This document shows, in pieces, positions 46,248 through 53,839 of a stretch of DNA of 64,000 nucleotides. Below the pieces are notes generated by a model. It made no database searches and had not been told where the DNA came from. It saw only the letters and a program-made list of their open reading frames with translations. The position numbers and the translations under genes are program-made. The DNA is from UBA1724 sp051884615. Lineage in GTDB: Bacteria > Verrucomicrobiota > Lentisphaeria > Oligosphaerales > Oligosphaeraceae. Positions within the stretch are counted from its first letter, which is position 1. The number at the start of each line of letters is the position of its first letter. The stretch spans positions 1 to 64,000 of the forward strand of contig JBJEVT010000038.1 in the NCBI GenBank assembly GCA_051884615.1, in the 5' to 3' direction.

Positions 46248-46871
46248 TTAGTATTGGATTTTTGCCAGGGAGGCGGCGGCCGCCCGGGGGTCCTGGGCGG
46301 CGAAGAGGGCGGAGACCACGGCCACTCCCGCAATGCCGGTGCCGACGAGGGTGGCGGCGTTTTCCAGGGAGATGCCGCCGATGGCGACCACGGGGATGGA
46401 GACCGCCTGGCAGATTTCCTGGAGAGTCTCCCGCTTCACCCAGTCGGCGTCCAGCTTGGTGCTGGTGGGGAAGACCGCCCCCACGCCCAGATAGTCGGCG
46501 CCGGCTTCCTGGGCGTCCTTGGCTTCCTGGACGGTGGAGCAGGAGACGCCCAGGATCGCCTGGTCTCCCAGGCATTTCCGGGCTTCCCGGCAGGCGGTGT
46601 CGCTTTGGCCCACATGGAGGCCGGCCCCCAGGGCCAGGGCCACTTCCACATTGTCATTGATGATCAGGGGCACGCCAAATTCCCGGCAGGTTGCCTGGAT
46701 TTGCCGCGCCTCCTCCAGGAAGTCCTGGTCTCCCAGGCACTTTTCCCGGACCTGGACGAGGGTGGCGCCCCCCTCCAGAACCTGGCGCACCTGGGAATCC
46801 AGGGTGCGTCCGCGAAGCCACTGGCGGTCGGTGACCGCATACACATGAAGCAGAGAAGGGGGGATTTTCAT
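46248..46871 (-). CDS. thiE: Thiamine phosphate synthase ThiE
   Basis: 207 aa. LYAVTDR-like start (HVYAVTDRQWL, about 9-19), TLVQVREKCLGDQDFL (about 35-50), LIINDNVEVALALGAGLHVGQSD (about 70-92), GVSCSTVQEA (about 110-119) and DYLGVGAVFPTSTK (about 126-139) form the TIM barrel. It couples HMP-PP with thiazole phosphate. It lies 12 bp after thiM and 20 bp before thiD, which indicates one operon. Confidence 0.95.
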   Translation of the reverse strand: MKIPPSLLHVYAVTDRQWLRGRTLDSQVRQVLEGGATLVQVREKCLGDQDFLEEARQIQATCREFGVPLIINDNVEVALALGAGLHVGQSDTACREARKCLGDQAILGVSCSTVQEAKDAQEAGADYLGVGAVFPTSTKLDADWVKRETLQEICQAVSIPVVAIGGISLENAATLVGTGIAGVAVVSALFAAQDPRAAAASLAKIQY

Positions 46872-46883
46872 GGCGGGAGGGGG

Positions 46884-47678
46884 TTAGGCCAGGGAGAGGG
46901 CGTCGATGAGCTGGACCCGGAGGGTGCCCAGGCCCCCCTGGAGCTCCCGGGTGCGCTTCCAGGCGATTTCGCCGCAGAGGCACATCATTTCCGTGGCGGC
47001 CATGGTGGCCTCCAGGACTTGGCCGGGGTTGGCGCCCACGAAGGCGGCGGTGAGGCCGGTGAGCATGCAGCCCGTGCCCGTGATCTGGCTCATCTGGGGC
47101 ACGCCCCGCTTGCAGACCATGCTGCGCTCCCCGTCCGTGATCACATCCCAGGCGCCGGACATGGCCACCACGCAGCCGTGCTTCCGCGCCAGCCCCGCCG
47201 CCATTGCCGTGCGTGCGGGCAGAGTCTCCTCGGTGACCGCATCCCCCGCCGAGGCATCCACCCCCATGGTCTTCCCCGCCTCGCCGCTCAAGGCGCGGAT
47301 CTCCGAGGCATTGCCGCGGATCACCGCCACGGGATAGGTGTCCAGAAGACGCAGCATCAGATCCGTGCGGCATTTGGCGGCGCCCGCCCCCACGGGATCC
47401 AGGACGACGGGCTTGCCCAGCTTCTGCGCCACTTCCAGGGATTTCTCAAAGGGCAGGTCCAGCTCCGGCGCCATGGTGCCGATATTCCAATCCACCGCCT
47501 GCGCCAGGCCGATGAAGTCCTCCAGCTCCCGGGGATCCGTGACCATGACCGGGGATGCCCCGCAGGCCAAAATCACATTGGCCACGTCGTTGACCGTCAC
47601 GTTGTTGGTGAGGCACTCCACCAGCGGGTGGCGCTGACGCACATTCTTCAGCAAATCCTCTTTGTCCCAATCCAGCAT
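46884..47678 (-). CDS. thiM: Hydroxyethylthiazole kinase ThiM
   Basis: 264 aa. HPLVECLTNNVTVNDVANVILACGASPVM (about residues 17-45), NIGTM (about 66-70), VLDPVGAGAAKCRTDL (about 91-106), VIRGNASEI (about 116-124) and ITGTGCMLTG (about 191-200) fit ThiM. It phosphorylates thiazole for salvage of thiamine precursors. The ATG at 47678 is chosen with GGAGG 8 nt upstream; an in-frame TTG 15 nt earlier is less likely. It is the first gene after the TPP riboswitch, so ligand binding likely controls thiM-thiE-thiD. Confidence 0.95.
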   Translation of the reverse strand: MLDWDKEDLLKNVRQRHPLVECLTNNVTVNDVANVILACGASPVMVTDPRELEDFIGLAQAVDWNIGTMAPELDLPFEKSLEVAQKLGKPVVLDPVGAGAAKCRTDLMLRLLDTYPVAVIRGNASEIRALSGEAGKTMGVDASAGDAVTEETLPARTAMAAGLARKHGCVVAMSGAWDVITDGERSMVCKRGVPQMSQITGTGCMLTGLTAAFVGANPGQVLEATMAATEMMCLCGEIAWKRTRELQGGLGTLRVQLIDALSLA

Positions 47679-47756
47679 CTTGCAATCCTCCAAGGAAACA
47701 GCGCCAGGGGGAGGAAGGGAGAGGGGGACAAGGCTTGGACATCCTGCGCCTCGCCT

Positions 47757-47853
47757 ATACGACTTCCTCCGCTGGCATTACCACAGCTCAGGTTCACGGG
47801 TCTTTTCTCAGACGGCGGGAAAAAGGAAAGCTCCCGCCGACACCCCGGCGTAC
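47757..47853 (-). promoter_or_regulatory. TPP (THI-box) riboswitch aptamer
   Basis: On the minus strand the conserved blocks appear in order: GGGGTG (about 47846-47841), CTGAGA (47811-47806), CCCGTGAACCTGA (47800-47788), and TAATGCCAGCGGAGGAAG (47780-47763). The helix P1 can form between GTACG (47853-47849) and CGTAT (47761-47757). It lies 78 nt before thiM. Binding of thiamine pyrophosphate should lower expression of the salvage genes. The expression platform is between 47679 and 47756 and shows no obvious terminator, so translational control is the simpler guess. Confidence 0.93.
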
Positions 47854-47867
47854 ACGGAAATGCGGGT

Positions 47868-47895
47868 AATATAAGGGATGTCGGGAAAATCCCGA
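47868..47895 (-). promoter_or_regulatory. Probable thi promoter -10 box and nearby inverted repeat
   Basis: TATATT (47873-47868) is placed so that transcription would start near 47861, just ahead of the riboswitch. TCGGGA-AAA-TCCCGA (47881-47895), a perfect 6-bp dyad, occupies the -35 area. It could be an operator or the end of the nadC transcript. No good -35 hexamer is visible. Confidence 0.45.
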
Positions 47896-47979
47896 CGGGG
47901 GAGGGGGCGCCGGGGGGGAGGGGAGGAGGCTCCCTCCCGCCCCGGTTTGCGCCGCCCCTGGGTCTGTTTATTTATAACT

Positions 47980-48005
47980 ATCTTGTAATCAACGAGTTAC
48001 AAGAT
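47980..48005. terminator. 9-bp dyad spanning the nadC stop codon
   Basis: ATCTTGTAA (47980-47988) and TTACAAGAT (47997-48005) are perfect inverted repeats with an 8-nt spacer. The nadC TAA stop is inside one arm. AT-rich DNA follows on the minus strand without a pure U tract. It may end nadC transcripts or bind a protein. Confidence 0.45.
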
Positions 48006-48869
48006 GTCAAGCCCAATATCCACCGCCGGAGCGGAGTGGGTGAGGGCGCCGGAGGAGATGTAGTCCAGGCCCAGGTGGGCGAGGGAGGGGAGCCGTTCCA
48101 GGGTGATGTTTCCGGAGGCCTCGGTCTTTGCCCGTCCGGCGATGAGCTTGATGGCCTCGGTCATCTGCTCGTTGGACATGTTGTCCAGGAGGATGTACTC
48201 CACGCCGGCCTCGGCGGCGGCGCGGACATCCGCCAGGGAGTCGGCCTCCACCTCGATTTCCAGGTTGGGGTACTTTTCCCGGCAGGCCCTGACGGCGTGC
48301 TCGATGGACTGGGAGCCTCCGGCGCGGCGTGCCAGCTCCCGGTGGTTGTCCTTGATCATGATGCGGTCGAAGAGTCCGATGCGATGGTTCTGGCCCCCGC
48401 CCATGAGGACGGCGTACTTTTCCACCAGGCGGAGCCCCGGGGTGGTTTTCCGGGTGTCCAGGAGCTTGGTGTTGGTGTCGTATCCCAGTGCCTCCACGTA
48501 TTTCCGGGTCATGGTGGCGATGCCGGAGAGTCGCTGGAGGAGATTGAGGGCGGTGCGTTCCCCGGTGAGAATGGCGCGGGCGTTGCCCTCCACGGTGGCG
48601 ACCCGGTCGCCGGGATTGGCGGTGTCGCCGTCCTGGAAATGCTGGGTGAATTCCACGTCGGCGCTCAATTCCTGGAAGAGGATGTTGAGGATGGGCAGGC
48701 CGGCCAGGACGCAGGTCTTCCGGGGAATGAAATGGGCGACGGTGGTCTGCTGGGGAGGCACCACGGCAAGGGTGGTGGCGTCACCGCCGCCCACGTCCTC
48801 GGCGATGGCCCGTTGACAGAGTTCCCGAAGGATGGATTCGTTGAGATAGTAGGGAAGATGAGCGGACAT
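47997..48869 (-). CDS. nadC: Nicotinate-nucleotide pyrophosphorylase (carboxylating)
   Basis: 290 aa. EDVGGGDATTLAVVP (about residues 20-34), LNLLQRLSGIATMTRKYVEAL (about 108-128), LDTRKTTPGLRLVEKYAVLMGGGQNHRIGLFDRIMIKDNH (about 136-175), and EVEADSLADVRAAAEAGVEYILLDNMSNEQM (about 201-231) are NadC hallmarks. It converts quinolinate and PRPP to nicotinate mononucleotide for NAD synthesis. It is on the same strand as, but upstream of, the separately promoted thi genes. Confidence 0.95.
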   Translation of the reverse strand: MSAHLPYYLNESILRELCQRAIAEDVGGGDATTLAVVPPQQTTVAHFIPRKTCVLAGLPILNILFQELSADVEFTQHFQDGDTANPGDRVATVEGNARAILTGERTALNLLQRLSGIATMTRKYVEALGYDTNTKLLDTRKTTPGLRLVEKYAVLMGGGQNHRIGLFDRIMIKDNHRELARRAGGSQSIEHAVRACREKYPNLEIEVEADSLADVRAAAEAGVEYILLDNMSNEQMTEAIKLIAGRAKTEASGNITLERLPSLAHLGLDYISSGALTHSAPAVDIGLDIL

Positions 48870-48954
48870 AGCTTCTGGGGAATGAAAGGGTTTTTCTCTC
48901 TCTTGGGGGGAGGGGCCGGATGGGGCCCGCTTCTTCGGGGCGGGGGCGCCCTCC

Positions 48955-50040
48955 CTACTCTGGCGGGTGTGCCCCCAGCTGGATGAGGAGAATCAGGGTG
49001 ACCATGGCCAGCATCTGCGCCAGGATGAGGAAGGCGGCCATGGGGGGAGTCCACAGGAGGGAGAGAGCCCCCGTGCCGGCCAGGAGGGAGAGAAGCCAGA
49101 TGGCCAGGACCGCCTGGAGCCGGGAGAGGCCCAGGGCCACGAAGCGGTGGGAGAGGTGCCGGTTGTCCCCCACATAGATGGGCTTGTGGAGGCGCAGGCG
49201 GATCATCACCACGGTGATGGCGTCCAGCAGGGGGACGGCAAGCACCAGGAGGGGGATGGTGAGCGCCAGGAGGCTGGGGGTGTTTTCGGGATGGTAGAAG
49301 GTGGTCAGGATGCAGGAGACCGCCAGGAGATAGCCCAGGAGATGGCTTCCGCAGTCTCCCATGAAGACCTTGGCTTTGGGGAAGTTGTGGAAGAGGAAGC
49401 CCAGGGCGACGCCCCCGGAGAGGGCGTTGAGCGCCCCCACGAAGAGCTGCCCCCGCAGGGCCGCGATGGCGAAGAGGAAGGCGAAGGCGATGACGGCAAC
49501 GCCGCCCGCCAGCCCGTTCATGTTGTCGAAGAAGTTCATGGCGTTGACCACGGTGGCGATCCAGAGGGCGGTGAGGAGCCAGGAGAGCCAGAGGGGCACC
49601 ACCCCCACCAGGATGCGGGGACCCAGGAGGGCGGTGAGGAGGGCGGTTCCCAGCTGCACCGCCAGCTTCGCCTTCGCGGAGAGCCGCGCCCGGTCGTCCC
49701 GGTAGCCCATGAGCGCCAGGACCAGGGCGCAGAAGGCCACGGTGGCAAGGGAGGGAAGGGCGGCGCGGAGCCCCTGGAGGGGAGTCGCCAGGGCGGGGGG
49801 AAGGCAGGGCGCCAGGAGGACGGCCCCCAGGAGCCCCAGCCCCAGCAGGGGGAACCAGACCAGCGCCATGGCGACGCCGCCCACCACCGGGGTGGCCTGG
49901 GCGTGGTTCTTGTGCCCTTCGCTGCAGGGGCGGTCCATCAGCCCGCGGCGCAGGGCGACCCTGCGGCACAGGGGCATCAGGACGGCCGTCAGGAGGGTGG
50001 CGGCGCCCCAGAGAAGGAGTTGGAGAAGAATCCAGGTCAT
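48955..50040 (-). CDS. MraY/WecA-type polyprenyl-phosphate sugar-1-phosphate transferase
   Basis: 361 aa with about ten membrane helices. GLMDRPCSEGHKNHAQATPVVGG (about 33-55) is the family start. MGYRDDRARLSAKAKLAVQL (about 113-132), NAMNFFDNMNGLAGG (about 165-179), KVFMGDCGSHLLGY (about 225-238), and a late YVGDNRHLSHR (about 298-308) are catalytic-loop motifs. It transfers a sugar-1-phosphate to undecaprenyl phosphate at the inner membrane, for O-antigen or a cell-wall glycan. WecA is closer than MraY by the HLSHR motif. Its start abuts cmk without a gap. Confidence 0.9.
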   Translation of the reverse strand: MTWILLQLLLWGAATLLTAVLMPLCRRVALRRGLMDRPCSEGHKNHAQATPVVGGVAMALVWFPLLGLGLLGAVLLAPCLPPALATPLQGLRAALPSLATVAFCALVLALMGYRDDRARLSAKAKLAVQLGTALLTALLGPRILVGVVPLWLSWLLTALWIATVVNAMNFFDNMNGLAGGVAVIAFAFLFAIAALRGQLFVGALNALSGGVALGFLFHNFPKAKVFMGDCGSHLLGYLLAVSCILTTFYHPENTPSLLALTIPLLVLAVPLLDAITVVMIRLRLHKPIYVGDNRHLSHRFVALGLSRLQAVLAIWLLSLLAGTGALSLLWTPPMAAFLILAQMLAMVTLILLIQLGAHPPE

Positions 50041-50724
50041 TTAGGAGCCTTGGCGTACCAGGCCGGCCAGCTTGTCCGCCACCTGGTCGGGGGTCATGCC
50101 GTCGGTTTGGATGAGGACGGCGTCCTCCGCGGGGCGGAGGGGGGCGGTTTTCCGGGTGGAGTCCAGTTCATCCCGCCGGGCGATGTCCGCCGCCACGGAT
50201 TCCAGGGTCGCCCCCTGGGGCACCTCCCCCTTCTGGGCGAGGCGTCTCCGCGCCCGCTCCAGGGGCGTGGCGGTGACGAAGAACTTGAATTTCGCCTGGG
50301 GGAAGATGACGGTTCCGATGTCCCGTCCCTCCATGATGACGATGCCCAGATTCCGGCAGTCCCGCTGGACTTGGAGGAGCCACTCCCGGAGGGCGGGGAT
50401 TTTTGCCACATGGCTGACCACGGCGGCCACCCTGGGGGCATGGAGTTCCGGGAGATTCACCTCCCTGCCGTCCAGGAAGAGGACGGGGGCGCCCTCCTTG
50501 AGCTGATAGGCGAGGGTGGTGTCCTGGAGCATCTCCACCACCTGGTCCGGCTGGGTTTCGGGCTGCAGATTCCGGGAGAGTGCCTTCCAGGAGAGTGCCC
50601 GGTAGAGGTCTCCGGTGCTCAGATAGTGTCCCCCCAGGCGTTGTGCCAGCAGTTTTGCCACCGTGCTTTTTCCGGAGGCGGCGGGGCCGTCGATGGCGAT
50701 TTGGAAGGAGGGGAGGGAATCCAT
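50041..50724 (-). CDS. cmk: Cytidylate kinase
   Basis: 227 aa. IAIDGPAASGKSTVAKLLAQRL (about residues 9-30) is the P-loop. LSTGDLYRALSW (about 35-46) and IVIMEGRDIGTVIFPQAKFKFFVTA (about 129-153) are NMP-binding and lid motifs. ERARRR and RDELDSTRKTAPLRPAEDAVLIQTD follow. It phosphorylates CMP and dCMP. It is 4 bp after rseP and adjoins the WecA-type gene. Confidence 0.95.
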   Translation of the reverse strand: MDSLPSFQIAIDGPAASGKSTVAKLLAQRLGGHYLSTGDLYRALSWKALSRNLQPETQPDQVVEMLQDTTLAYQLKEGAPVLFLDGREVNLPELHAPRVAAVVSHVAKIPALREWLLQVQRDCRNLGIVIMEGRDIGTVIFPQAKFKFFVTATPLERARRRLAQKGEVPQGATLESVAADIARRDELDSTRKTAPLRPAEDAVLIQTDGMTPDQVADKLAGLVRQGS

Positions 50725-50728
50725 GGAC

Positions 50729-52705
50729 TCAGGGGGTTTCGGGGGCGGCGGGGGCTTCCTCCGGGGCGGCGGTGGGCTCTTCGGCGGGGGTGGCCTGTTT
50801 TTTCTCCTGCCTCTGGACTTTGGTGCCCTGGCGGGAGTACCGGAGGATGCGCCGTCCGTCGAAGAGGGTGATGTAGAGCATCATGAGGATCAGGAGGACG
50901 GCGAAGGTGTTGTAGACGTATTTGAAGAAGGTGGCGGGGATGCGTCTGCGGGTGACGGCCTCCACGGCGGCGAAGAGGATGTGTCCCCCGTCCAGCACGG
51001 GGAGGGGGAGGAGATTCATGAAAGCCAGGGAGAAGGAGATGAGGATGATGAAGGAGAAGCCGCCCCGGTATCCCTCGTATTTCAGCTTGTACCACAGGGC
51101 CTGGATGATGCCCAGGGGGCCGCTCATGTGCCGGATGCCCACCTGGGCGGAGGGGGTCTGGCGGGGCTTGCCCGTGATGGCGCTCTTGGCGCGGGAGGTG
51201 AGGGGGGCGAAGAGGAGTCCCAGGGTGCGGGTGGTGGTGTTCAGGACCTCCGTGAACTGGGTCCAGGGGGTGACGTGCTGGATGGAGCGGGGCAGTTCGC
51301 TGGTGAGCACCACGCCCAGCAGGGGGACTCCGGGGCGCTCCGGGAGGAAATAGGGGGTGAGGATGGCTTGGCGCTCCTTCTTGTCCCGGACGTAGGTCAC
51401 CTCCAGGGGAATGGCGCCGCTCTCCCGGACGAATTTCTGGAAATCGGTGATTTCCCGCACCACCAGGGTGTCCGGCTGGGTGGTGGCGCCCTCCGCCGGG
51501 GCGAGGCGTTTCAGGGAGAGGATCTGGTCGCCCTGGCGCAGTCCCGCCTTGGCGGCGGGGGAGTCGGGGGAGCATCCGTACACCAGGACATGGAAGGCGA
51601 AGCCCAGGGTCTCCGGGGTGGGCTGGCTCTGGTCCTCCAGGGAGAGGGTCGCGGGCGGCAGCGCCGCGCCGTTCCGGGCGGCCTCCACCTCCAGGGTGGC
51701 GGCGCCTTCCGGGAGCTCCTGCAGCAGTTTTTCCAGCTCCATGGGGGAGCGGAGGTTGGTGTGGTTCAGGGAGAGCAGCTGGTCTCCTCCCTGGAGCCCG
51801 GCCTTCTCCGCAGGGGAGCCCGGGCGGATCTCCGCGACATGGACGGGATTGAGGACCTCCATGAAGGGGAAGGCCAGCTCCTCCCGGTCCGGATTCCTCG
51901 CGGGAACGTAGGAGAACGCCAGGGGCTCGCCCTGGCGGACCACCTTCAGACTCACCTGGCCCCGGTTGCCGTACACATACTCCTTCTGGAAATCCTCGGC
52001 GCCTCCCTGGAAGGAGGAACCGTTGACCTCCAGAATCCGGTCGCCGGGACGCACCCCCGCCTCCCATTCCGGATTCTTCTCCGGCGTGAAGGTGACTTCA
52101 CGGGACTCCTGCGCGCCCGGCTCCAGAATGGTCAGCGTGAGCTCCTGGGGCACCGCGTCCCGGGTGCCCAGGCGATGGCAGAAGGCCTCCCAGGACAAGG
52201 GGGGGGAGTCCTGGACGGGGATGTGGTCGACGGAGAGCAGCTGGCTGTCCCGGGAGAAGGGGGCGGCGTGGGGGAGATAGGCGGGCAGGGAGCCCACCAC
52301 GACGGAGGTGGAGGGGACGGGGCGCCAGAGTCCCGCCGCCCACATGATGGTGGCCAGCAGGAAGCCGAAGAGGACGTTGAAGAGGGGGCCGGCGAAGGCC
52401 GTCCATGCCCGGGCGCCCGGGGTGGCGTGGGGCAGGGGTTTGTTGTCGGAGGACTGGGGGGTGTCGGTGGGGTCCAGCTGGGGCAGGGAGACGAAGCCGC
52501 CGAAGGGGAGCCAGCTGATGACATATTCCACGCCCCGGTAGGTGAAGCCCCAGAGCTTGGGGCCCATGCCCACGGAGAATTTCTCCACATGGAGTCCTTT
52601 CCAAAGCGCCACCAGGAGATGGCCGAACTCGTGGATGAAGACACAGAACCCGAAGAAGAATACGATGAAGAGGATCTTCAGGATGACGGAGAGGAAAGCG
52701 GGCAT
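50729..52705 (-). CDS. rseP: RseP-type site-2 zinc metalloprotease with PDZ domains
   Basis: 658 aa, longer than the usual 450. Residues 22-30 (CVFIHEFGHLL) carry HExxH. Membrane helices flank it, and a second active-site Asp lies in LPVLDGGHILFAAVEAV near 570-586. Between them are several PDZ-like units (GVRPGDRILEVNG, GSPAEKAGLQGGDQLLSLNH, SPAAKAGLRQGDQILSLKR). It cuts membrane-bound regulators such as anti-sigma factors. Extra PDZ domains explain the length. A Pro/Ala-rich acidic tail ends it. The ATG at 52705 starts the first helix. Confidence 0.92.
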   Translation of the reverse strand: MPAFLSVILKILFIVFFFGFCVFIHEFGHLLVALWKGLHVEKFSVGMGPKLWGFTYRGVEYVISWLPFGGFVSLPQLDPTDTPQSSDNKPLPHATPGARAWTAFAGPLFNVLFGFLLATIMWAAGLWRPVPSTSVVVGSLPAYLPHAAPFSRDSQLLSVDHIPVQDSPPLSWEAFCHRLGTRDAVPQELTLTILEPGAQESREVTFTPEKNPEWEAGVRPGDRILEVNGSSFQGGAEDFQKEYVYGNRGQVSLKVVRQGEPLAFSYVPARNPDREELAFPFMEVLNPVHVAEIRPGSPAEKAGLQGGDQLLSLNHTNLRSPMELEKLLQELPEGAATLEVEAARNGAALPPATLSLEDQSQPTPETLGFAFHVLVYGCSPDSPAAKAGLRQGDQILSLKRLAPAEGATTQPDTLVVREITDFQKFVRESGAIPLEVTYVRDKKERQAILTPYFLPERPGVPLLGVVLTSELPRSIQHVTPWTQFTEVLNTTTRTLGLLFAPLTSRAKSAITGKPRQTPSAQVGIRHMSGPLGIIQALWYKLKYEGYRGGFSFIILISFSLAFMNLLPLPVLDGGHILFAAVEAVTRRRIPATFFKYVYNTFAVLLILMMLYITLFDGRRILRYSRQGTKVQRQEKKQATPAEEPTAAPEEAPAAPETP

Positions 52706-52766
52706 GGGAAGTCCAGAGCGGCGTCGTGAGAATGGGAGTAATATACCGTTTGCCCCCTGGGCCGCC

Positions 52767-53750
52767 CTAGGGGGCAAGGGGGGATCGGGGATCGCGGGCG
52801 GGGGCGTTCCGCAGCTTTTCCAGGAGTTCCTGGAAGTCCTGCCAGGTGGAGATGCGGACCACCTGGGCGCGGAGTTCCCGGGGGAAGCCGTGGCCGCAGA
52901 CATAGCCGGAGACCACCTTGCGTCCCAGGATCATGGCGCCGCGTTCGCCGTATTCCCTGACCATCTCCGACAGCTGGAGTTCCATGACCTGCAGCCGCTC
53001 CTCCCGGGGAATCTCCCGGCGCTCCCCCTGGAGAATCTCCTGGAAGAGCCAGGGATTGCCCAGGCAGCCCCGGGCCACCATCACCCTCTGGCATCCGGTC
53101 TCCCGCGCCAGGCGCCGGGCGTCCTCCCCCGTGAAAATCCCCCCGTTGGCCACCACGGGAACCGGCAGGCTCTCCCGGAGGGCGCGGATGACGGGGGCGT
53201 GGACGGGGCCGGAATAGACCCGGCGCGCCAGACGGCCGTGGATGGTGACGCCCTGGACGCCCAGGGAGACCAGCATGCGGGCCACCTCCAGGGTGGGGGC
53301 GGGGTCCTCCTCGTCCAGGATGCGCATCTTCACGGTGAGGGTGCCGGGCCATTCCTGACGGATGACCTGGAGACACTCCCGTGCCAGGGCGGTCTCCCGC
53401 ATCAGCGCCGCCCCCGCCTTCCGCTTCAACACCTTCTGGACGGGGCAGCCCATGTTGAAGTCCAGCACGTCGAAGTGCCAGGGACCCTCCCGGAGAATCC
53501 GGGTGGCTTTCCGCAAATCCTCGGGAATGCTCCCCAGAAGCTGGACCTGGAGATATTCCTCCTCCTCTCCCCGCCGCAGGATGGACTCGCTGTCCGGGTT
53601 GCCGTGGACCAGGGCGCCGGAGTCGATGAGGGCGGTGGTGCCCAGCCGGAGGCCGTAGAGGCGGCAGACTCTGCGGAAAGGCAGGTCGGTGTAGCCGGCC
53701 ATGGGGGCCAGCATGGGGAGGATGGACGGGGCGTCGGGGGAATCGGGCAT
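52767..53750 (-). CDS. tRNA-dihydrouridine synthase
   Basis: 327 aa. LAPMAGYTDLPFRRVCRLYG (about residues 14-33) is the FMN-barrel start. FDVLDFNMGCPVQKVLKRKAGAALM (about 93-117) contains the active-site Cys and Lys. VTIHGRLARRVYSG (about 168-181), PVVANGGIFTGEDA (about 198-211) and RVMVARGCLGNPWLF (about 220-234) complete the DusB-like pattern. It reduces specific uridines of tRNA. The ATG at 53750 gives the typical length; an upstream in-frame start would add 13 residues. Confidence 0.93.
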   Translation of the reverse strand: MPDSPDAPSILPMLAPMAGYTDLPFRRVCRLYGLRLGTTALIDSGALVHGNPDSESILRRGEEEEYLQVQLLGSIPEDLRKATRILREGPWHFDVLDFNMGCPVQKVLKRKAGAALMRETALARECLQVIRQEWPGTLTVKMRILDEEDPAPTLEVARMLVSLGVQGVTIHGRLARRVYSGPVHAPVIRALRESLPVPVVANGGIFTGEDARRLARETGCQRVMVARGCLGNPWLFQEILQGERREIPREERLQVMELQLSEMVREYGERGAMILGRKVVSGYVCGHGFPRELRAQVVRISTWQDFQELLEKLRNAPARDPRSPLAP

Positions 53751-53839
53751 GGGAAAACGGGAAACGCCGCCCGGGGGGGATGGGGGCATCCCGGCACGGA
53801 CGGCGCATGGCTGCCCAGGGGCGTGGGCGCGGGGGAAGG

